This document shows, piece by piece, positions 58,910 through 64,000 of a stretch of DNA of 64,000 bases. The position numbers were made by a program, and so were the translations under genes. The stretch's first letter is position 1; every line of letters begins with the position of its first letter. Source of the stretch: Cloacibacillus porcorum (lineage in GTDB: Bacteria > Synergistota > Synergistia > Synergistales > Synergistaceae); assembly GCF_001701045.1 (NCBI RefSeq), contig NZ_CP016757.1:3432501-3496500 (forward strand). Direction: 5' to 3'. The notes beneath the pieces were generated by a model that saw only the letters and a program-made list of their open reading frames with translations, was not told where the DNA came from and made no database searches.

Positions 58910-60154
58910 CTAGAGGTTCGTCACATTTGCCTTCGCGAACCAGTTTTTACCCTCGACAAGGCGCGAAATCATCAGCGCGGAGCAGGTGTCGCCCGTAGCG
59001 TTGACCATCGTCGCCGCGGGGTCGACGAGGAAGCCGATCGTCGCGATGATCGGGAAGGCCTCGGGCGGAAAGCCGTAAAGGCTGACAATAAGCATCTCGC
59101 CAACCAGACCGCCGCCGGGGATGCCGGAGAGAACGACGCCGGAGAGCACCGCCACCGCCACCGCCGTCGCCATCGTACCGAGACTCGTGAAGGGCAGACC
59201 AAAGATGCCGAAGAGGAAGGCTATCTTGAGGATGCCGGAGAGGCAGGAGCCCTCCATATGGGCCGTCGCGCCTATCGGCAGCACGATCTCGCTGATATCG
59301 CGCGGAATGCCCATATCTGAGGCCGCCTCAAGGTTGACCGGCAGCGTCGCCGTACTGCTGCCTGAGCCAAGAGCCATGAGCGCCGGCGCGATTATCTTGC
59401 TCCAGAAAACCTTCACGCCGCGTCCCTCTGTGGCCCACCAGGCGTAGATGGTAAAGGCGATGAAGAAATATCCGAAGGTGGCGACATGATAGACGACCAT
59501 CGCGCGGAAATAGGCTCCCAGCAGCTGCGGGCCGTAGTCACCGACGAGCGTCGCGAAATATGCGCCGAGACCGATCGGGGCGTAATACATGAGATACTTG
59601 ACCATCTGCAGCATCGCGTCGGCGACGACGGAGATGCCGCGTCCGATCGCGCGTCCCCGTTCGCCAAGCGACTGGAGACAGAAGCCGAAGAAGATCGTGA
59701 AGAGGATCAGCGGCAGCATCGCCCGGCGCGAAAGCAGATTCACAAAGTCGTCGGTCGTGAAGGCCTTGACTATCTGGTCCGGCGTGCTGAAGGCCTGTAT
59801 CTCGCCCGCGGCCTCCATCTGGATATTGGCGCCCTGCGCCGGCGGGAAGAGCGTGACGGTAATGAGCATCAGGATAGCGGCGACGGCTCCCGTGACCAGG
59901 AATACGACGACCAGCGAGCGCATGACCTTTCCAAGACGCTCCATCGAAGACATCGAGGCGACGGCGCTGCAGATCGTCGTAAAGACCAGCGGCACGACCA
60001 CCATAAACATCGCGTTGATAAAGAGGTCCCCAAGCGGTTTGAGCACCAGGGCGTCCTTGCCCATCACCGCGCCGATGACACAGCCGATCGCGATGGCGCA
60101 GAGAAGGATTATCGGGAAGCGGTACGCCTTCCACAGACTGTTTGATTCTGACAT
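58910..60154 (-). CDS. dicarboxylate/amino acid:cation symporter (DAACS family)
   Basis: A 414-residue sodium- or proton-coupled symporter. ALGSGSSTATLPVNLEAA carries the serine-rich motif of hairpin 1. LPIGATAHMEGSCLSGILKIAF and DPAATMVNATGDTCSAL hold the conserved substrate-site Asp/Asn. The N terminus FPIILLCAIAIGCVIGAVMG is typical. AAGGAG precedes the ATG. Substrate glutamate, aspartate, serine/threonine or succinate cannot be told apart. Confidence 0.93.
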   Translation of the reverse strand: MSESNSLWKAYRFPIILLCAIAIGCVIGAVMGKDALVLKPLGDLFINAMFMVVVPLVFTTICSAVASMSSMERLGKVMRSLVVVFLVTGAVAAILMLITVTLFPPAQGANIQMEAAGEIQAFSTPDQIVKAFTTDDFVNLLSRRAMLPLILFTIFFGFCLQSLGERGRAIGRGISVVADAMLQMVKYLMYYAPIGLGAYFATLVGDYGPQLLGAYFRAMVVYHVATFGYFFIAFTIYAWWATEGRGVKVFWSKIIAPALMALGSGSSTATLPVNLEAASDMGIPRDISEIVLPIGATAHMEGSCLSGILKIAFLFGIFGLPFTSLGTMATAVAVAVLSGVVLSGIPGGGLVGEMLIVSLYGFPPEAFPIIATIGFLVDPAATMVNATGDTCSALMISRLVEGKNWFAKANVTNL

Positions 60155-60291
60155 AAAAAAGCACTCCTTTCAATATATCGTACTGATAAAGCAATCTATC
60201 TGCATAGCCATACAAGCCTGACTTATACGGCTTTATACTCGCGAAAAAGCGCGGACTTATATCACAATTATACTATATCTTGTATTAAAGT

Positions 60292-60317
60292 AGTGATGTA
60301 TTAGCCATTACATCACT
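60292..60317. promoter_or_regulatory. palindromic operator upstream of the symporter
   Basis: AGTGATGTA pairs as an inverted repeat with TACATCACT, spaced 8 bp. It overlaps the -35 region for a TATAAT read on the minus strand (60272-60267). Confidence 0.5.
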
Positions 60318-60438
60318 CATCAGACTTCACACCAAATTATACCCCATATCCGGACAAAAACACCGGCGAATAAGGCGGATATCAGGGTAAACGTATCGGC
60401 AAAAGAGTCAGAAGAAATATAAATTGGGAGAGGGAAAA

Positions 60439-60525
60439 GATAAACGGCGATTTAGCTTCTGCCCTTGTAGCCTCCCTCTCCGAGGCGGCCAGGGAGCCGA
60501 AATCTTTGGTAAATCGCTGTTTATC
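60439..60525. repeat. inverted repeat in the MATE/symporter intergenic region
   Basis: GATAAACGGCGATTTA (60439-60454) is inverted by TAAATCGCTGTTTATC (60510-60525), 15 of 16 matches, around a 55-bp GC-rich interior. Confidence 0.6.
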
Positions 60526-60576
60526 TCTTCGCCCACCCGAAGAAAATCGGTTTTGCAAAATTCACATGATAGTAGG

Positions 60577-60705
60577 AAAATCGGCGCGAAGAAGTGCCGT
60601 AGGCTAGATAAGCCGGTCTCTGAGTACCGGAGCCGTATTGCTCATACGGTGAGGACACTCAGAGACCGGCTTATGACGCATACGGTGCTTATTCACGCCG
60701 ATTTT
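60577..60705. repeat. 129-bp imperfect palindrome
   Basis: The outer arms are AAAATCGGCG / CGCCGATTTT (10 bp). The inner arms pair 60608-60625 with 60657-60674, 18 bp perfect, around a 31-nt loop that carries its own CCGTAT-tgctc-ATACGG hairpin. The middle stretch pairs with a few mismatches. It lies directly after the MATE stop. Confidence 0.75.
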
Positions 60706-60714
60706 GATAAACGC

Positions 60715-62031
60715 CTATTTATCATTTGCCCTATCGAAGATAAACCTGCGCAGCATCACGGAGGCGGCGATAAAAGTCAACGCCTCCGCGGCCACAAACG
60801 AGAACCAGAGTCCGCGCATCCCGAAGAGCCAGGAAAAGAGGGCCGCCAGCGGCAGAACCAGCAGAAAGGCGCGCAGCGAGGAGATGAGAAAACCGCGCTT
60901 CGGCATCTCCGCGGCGCTGCAAAAGGCGGCGGCCACGACATTAAGGCCGCCGAAAAAGAAACCAGCGAAATAGATGCGCAGCCCCTCCTCCGCATAGGCC
61001 GCGAGCAGCGCGTCGCCCGCGGAATTAAAAAGTCCGGCGACCTACCGCGCCCAGACGAATACCGTGCCGTAGGCCAGCGAGGCGACGGCCAGCGAAAACG
61101 CCGCCCCGTATAACAGAAGAAGGCGGCAGCTATGCCCGTCGTCCGCGCCGCGGCTGCGGCTCACGAGCGGCTGCATCCCCTGTGCGATGCCGACAAAGAC
61201 GGCAAGTTCCACTAGCGCGAGATTCGCCACGATGCCATAGGCGGCGACGCCGGTGTTGCCGGCCATCGCGAGGATCATCAGATTAAAGGCCGCGAGCGTG
61301 GCGGCGGAAGATAGCTCCGTCACCATCGAAGAGAGCCCCAAAGGGATCATCTTCGCGACCGCTCCGGCGCGCAGCCGCCGCAGGGAGGGTCGGAAGGAGC
61401 TCCGCCGCAGGACAAAATGCAGCGAGAGCAGCGCGAGGCTGATCATCGGAGCGATCGCAGTGGCAAGGGCCGCGCCGAAGAGCCCCCAGCCGAAGGGAAA
61501 GATAAACAGATAATCGAGCGCGATATTGGAAAGACTGCCGGTCACCATCGCCGCCATCGCGAGGCGCGGGCTGCCGTCGTTGCGGACAAAGGCAAGAAAG
61601 ATATTATTCATAATAAAAAAGAGCGAAAACGAGAGAATCGTCCGCAGATAACTCCTCGTCATCGCAAAAATCACCTCATCCGCGCCGAGCAGCCGCGCGA
61701 TGCCGCCGCTGAAAAAGAGTCCCGCGCCCGTGAAGATCACCGCGAAAAAGAGGCCGAGCGCCGCCGTGGAGGAGAAAATCTCCGTGCGCCGCTCCCTTCC
61801 CGCGGCAAACGAGAGCGAAAAGAGCGTCGCGCCGCCGATACCGGCCATCAGCCCGGCGGCGTTCATGAGACTGTAAACGACGATCGCGAGATTCAGCGCG
61901 GCGAGCCCCTCCGCGCCGAAGGCGGCGGCCACAAACCAGGTGTCGGCGAGAATATAACAGGATATGCCGACCATCCCCATCACGCTCTGCGAGACATATT
62001 TGACAAAGGTCGGAAAAAGCCTCTTCCCCAT
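60715..62031 (-). pseudogene. MATE-family efflux protein interrupted by an in-frame TAG
   Basis: The frame codes for a MATE (multidrug/sodium) transporter of about 438 residues. It runs from GKRLFPTFVKYVSQSVMGMVG to MRGLWFSFVAAEALTFIAASVMLRR, with a TAG at 61044-61042 between FVWAR and VAGLFNSAG in the same frame. The last 109 codons continue the family sequence without further damage. The most likely history is one CAG-to-TAG change. ATG 62031 follows AAGGGG. If the amber is read as stop, the product lacks about three helices. Confidence 0.75.
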
Positions 62032-62213
62032 AAATAAACGTCCCCTTAAAAAACAAAAATCCGCGCAAAGACTCATCCCTTCTAAGGCCTAACGGCATGA
62101 GTCCCGCGCGTCTAAAAACACGCCACCCGGCGGCGGCATGATACGCATTCTATTTTTCACGGCTTATATTCTATCACAAAAAAACCGCCGAAAATACGGC
62201 GGCATGGCGCGTG

Positions 62214-63101
62214 TTACCGCCGCGTCTCTATGCGGCTCAGCCGCGCGGCGGCGTATTTTACAAACCGCTTGACTGCGGGAGAGGCGTTTTCCCGCGACAA
62301 CAGCGCCATCCCAAGAACGATCTTCTGCGGAGGCTCAAGGGGAAGTTTCACTACGTCGCACTGCCAGTTGCGGGTGATAAGCTCATTCATGATGCTTATT
62401 CCCAGCCCCTGCTCGACCATGGAGATAGCCGCGAAATTTTGCAGCGTGGTAAATTGTACGTTCAGCTCCAGACCGTTTCTCTCGAAAAGGGCGGCGACAT
62501 CGGCATCACGTCCCAGAGCCGGCATGATGAAGCTCTCTTCGTGACAATTCCGCAGCGGATAGGACTCCGCCGTCGCAAGAGGGTGCGTCTTCGGCAGCAC
62601 CGCGAGCATTTCATCCTCGGCCAACGGTATCCAGTCGTAAGACATCGGCTCCTTACGGCTCAAAAAGGCGACATCCGCTCTCTTCTCCTCAAGCCACTGA
62701 ACTATTTCCTGCCGGATACCTTCCATAAGCTTGATCTTGATCCGCGGATACTCCTCCCGAAAACCCTGAATCACTCCAGGCAGCCAGTGCGTCGAAATGC
62801 TGGGATAGGTGGCGATCGTCACCTCGCCTACCGACAGGCCCTTTATCTCCGCCGCAATCTGATACATACGCCCCTCGTGAGCGATAAAATCCCGCACGGC
62901 GGGCAACATCCGTTCACCGTCGGCAGTCGGCGCTACCCCCCTCTTGCTCCGCAGAAGAAGGGCAAACCCAAGGTCGCTCTCAAAGGCCGTCACCAACTGG
63001 CTTACGCCGGATGGCGTGTAACCGAGTATCTCCGCCGCCTTTGAAAAGCTGCCGGTCTCCGCGGAGGTCAAAAAAGCCTTGCATCTTGCGCTCTCCAACA
63101 C
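62214..63101 (-). CDS. LysR-family transcriptional regulator
   Basis: A 295-residue LysR. The HTH is CKAFLTSAETGSFSKAAEILGYTPSGVSQLVTAFE; the effector domain has GEVTIATYPSISTHWLPGVIQGF. GGAGG precedes GTG 63101, and TTG at 63098 has better spacing. It is divergent from a small membrane-protein gene (63227). Confidence 0.92.
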   Translation of the reverse strand: MLESARCKAFLTSAETGSFSKAAEILGYTPSGVSQLVTAFESDLGFALLLRSKRGVAPTADGERMLPAVRDFIAHEGRMYQIAAEIKGLSVGEVTIATYPSISTHWLPGVIQGFREEYPRIKIKLMEGIRQEIVQWLEEKRADVAFLSRKEPMSYDWIPLAEDEMLAVLPKTHPLATAESYPLRNCHEESFIMPALGRDADVAALFERNGLELNVQFTTLQNFAAISMVEQGLGISIMNELITRNWQCDVVKLPLEPPQKIVLGMALLSRENASPAVKRFVKYAAARLSRIETRR

Positions 63102-63226
63102 GACGCCTCCTTTTAAGTATTTCTAAAAATAAATATTACAAAACATAGTTTTACTTTATATTATAGCCTCCATATAATGATATTGCAAAGGCCTGACGGG
63201 GCCGGCAAAGAGAGGAGGAAACGATC

Positions 63227-63424
63227 ATGAAAAAGGCCAATCTCTACGGCATTACGGCAGCCATCAGTTTATTAGCGACGGTTATTTTACGTTACCTCTG
63301 GATAACAATCGGCAATGGCAAATCAACATCGCTTGCCGTATCAATGTTCGCATTCTGCGCGCTCTTCAGCTTTGCGGTGGCCGGGATCGTCACAAACGGA
63401 TGGTCGATACGGCGGCATCTCTAA
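63227..63424 (+). CDS. small membrane protein, 65 aa, unknown
   Basis: A 65-residue protein with two hydrophobic segments (ITAAISLLATVILRYLWI and SMFAFCALFSFAVAGIV). No family is recognised. GAGAGGAGG lies upstream of the ATG, so it is probably translated. It is divergent from the LysR gene, whose product may control it. The stretch 63425-63678 has no clear gene; a hairpin AGCCGCCGC / GCGGCGGCT lies at 63542-63569. Confidence 0.65.
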   Translation: MKKANLYGITAAISLLATVILRYLWITIGNGKSTSLAVSMFAFCALFSFAVAGIVTNGWSIRRHL

Positions 63425-63678
63425 AGTTTTCCTCACTCGCCGCGCAAAAGAGTCTGCGCGCTGCGGCAGGTTCGTAAAAAACAACGTGAACATCGATATC
63501 CTTTCCGTACTTAGCTACAAAGATGCCATCTTGACAGACTAAGCCGCCGCACGACAATCCGCGGCGGCTTGACATTGCAGCCTTCCACACAAAGCGACAA
63601 TGTGACCTCCCCTCTTTTCACCTTTGCAGAAGCGGCAAAAGGCGGTAGACTAAACGACGGCAAAGGAGGAATGCCCTG

Positions 63679-64000
63679 ATGACGCAAGAACTTCTTTCAA
63701 AACTGAGCGGAGGCCTCTCCCCGAAGCAGCCGGCTCATTTCGTCCTGCTCGCTACCTCCCTGATTATCGGCGCGACGCTGATCGGGCTGCTCTTCCGCGC
63801 CCTCGGATTCCCCGAAACGAACATCGTCATCACCTACATTCTCGCGGTGCTGCTCGCGGCGCGCTTCACGCCCGGCTACCGCTGGGGTATCGCCGCCGCC
63901 TTCGTCTCGACCTTCACATACAACTTTTTCTTTACCATCCCCCTATACTCCTTCGCCGTCAGCGACAGCTCCCACATCATCACCTTCGCCATCATGACGA
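63679..64000 (+). CDS. DUF4118 / KdpD-like sensor kinase N terminus (cut by window end)
   Basis: AAGGAGG is eight bases before ATG 63679. The 107 visible residues have about three membrane segments with the DUF4118 pattern (PETNIVITYILAVLLAARFTPGYRWGIAAAF, then TYNFFFTIPLYSFAVSDSSHIITF) found in the sensor region of KdpD-type histidine kinases. The rest is outside the window, so kinase activity is inferred. Confidence 0.7.
   Translation, partial: MTQELLSKLSGGLSPKQPAHFVLLATSLIIGATLIGLLFRALGFPETNIVITYILAVLLAARFTPGYRWGIAAAFVSTFTYNFFFTIPLYSFAVSDSSHIITFAIMT

Noticed and set aside
60424-61113. 229-codon + strand frame over the MATE 3' end and palindromes
   Set aside because: Its sequence is low-complexity and charge-rich; it is antisense to the transporter remnant and runs through the inverted repeats.
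60715-62031. Pyrrolysine at the in-frame TAG of the MATE gene
   Set aside because: No pyl gene is seen, and transporters are not known Pyl proteins; a nonsense change is simpler.
1-64000. CRISPR arrays, tRNA or rRNA genes
   Set aside because: I saw no regularly spaced repeats of 24-40 bp, and no cloverleaf or rRNA-like sequence on either strand; a short tRNA could still escape a reading by eye.

Overview
The window looks like part of the chromosome of a strictly anaerobic, amino-acid-fermenting bacterium with a high-GC core. Synergistota (Cloacibacillus or Synergistes-like) is the best guess. It rests on gene content: a selenocysteine-containing Grd-type reductase, glutamate dehydrogenase, a TRAP transporter beside a histidine/aromatic ammonia-lyase homologue, HydG, Feo iron uptake, and a complete oxygen-independent cobalamin pathway. 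No rRNA or marker-gene search was possible, so the taxonomy is inference.

Layout. 0-5.6 kb: a DtxR/MntR-type regulator; a translationally coupled trio of an SMC/OLD-like ATPase, a small PD-(D/E)XK nuclease-like protein and an MrfA-type DUF1998 helicase; then an amidohydrolase. 5.6-29.7 kb: a very large tetrapyrrole locus, all on the + strand. It holds cbiB, cobD and cobC; then a B12 riboswitch followed by cbiK, btuCDF-like genes, cbiL and an unknown membrane protein; then cbiC, D, ET, F, G, hemA, cbiH, a cbiJ-dehydrogenase fusion, hemC, cobA-hemD, hemB, hemL, cobO, cbiP and cbiA. It encodes every step from glutamyl-tRNA to uroporphyrinogen III, the corrin ring steps, amidation and adenosylation, plus part of the lower-ligand assembly.

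29.7-37.2 kb is visibly more AT-rich and probably acquired. It contains a TRAP transporter (dctQMP), an IS110-family element, a possible 115-bp MITE, a HAL/PAL-family protein that lacks the canonical Ala-Ser-Gly triad, and a GntR/FadR-type regulator. 37.3-42.2 kb: hydG, then metY-metX behind what reads as a complete peptide-leader attenuator, with a Met/Cys-rich leader peptide and three alternative RNA hairpins, then a small unknown gene. 42.5-49.2 kb: an MFS transporter, a radical SAM protein, a GrdE-like protein, a GrdB-like selenoprotein with in-frame UGA and a SECIS-like hairpin, a TetR regulator, and a shortened paralogue with Cys at the Sec position.

49.3-64 kb: a DUF554 protein, gdhA, a split chromate transporter, decayed genes, a DUF2148 protein with a LysR regulator that share a promoter repeat, a LysE remnant, feoA-feoA-feoB and a Cys-rich FeoB partner preceded by three matching iron-box-like palindromes, a dicarboxylate/amino-acid symporter, a MATE gene interrupted by an in-frame amber codon, another LysR, a small membrane protein and the start of a DUF4118 sensor-kinase-like gene.

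Strongest candidates for something new: the methionine leader-peptide attenuator (41.3-41.5 kb), the ATPase/nuclease/helicase trio (0.7-4.6 kb), the MIO-less ammonia-lyase homologue (34.7-36.2 kb), and the Grd-like pair that seems to lack the pyruvoyl-forming cysteine (44.8-47.4 kb).
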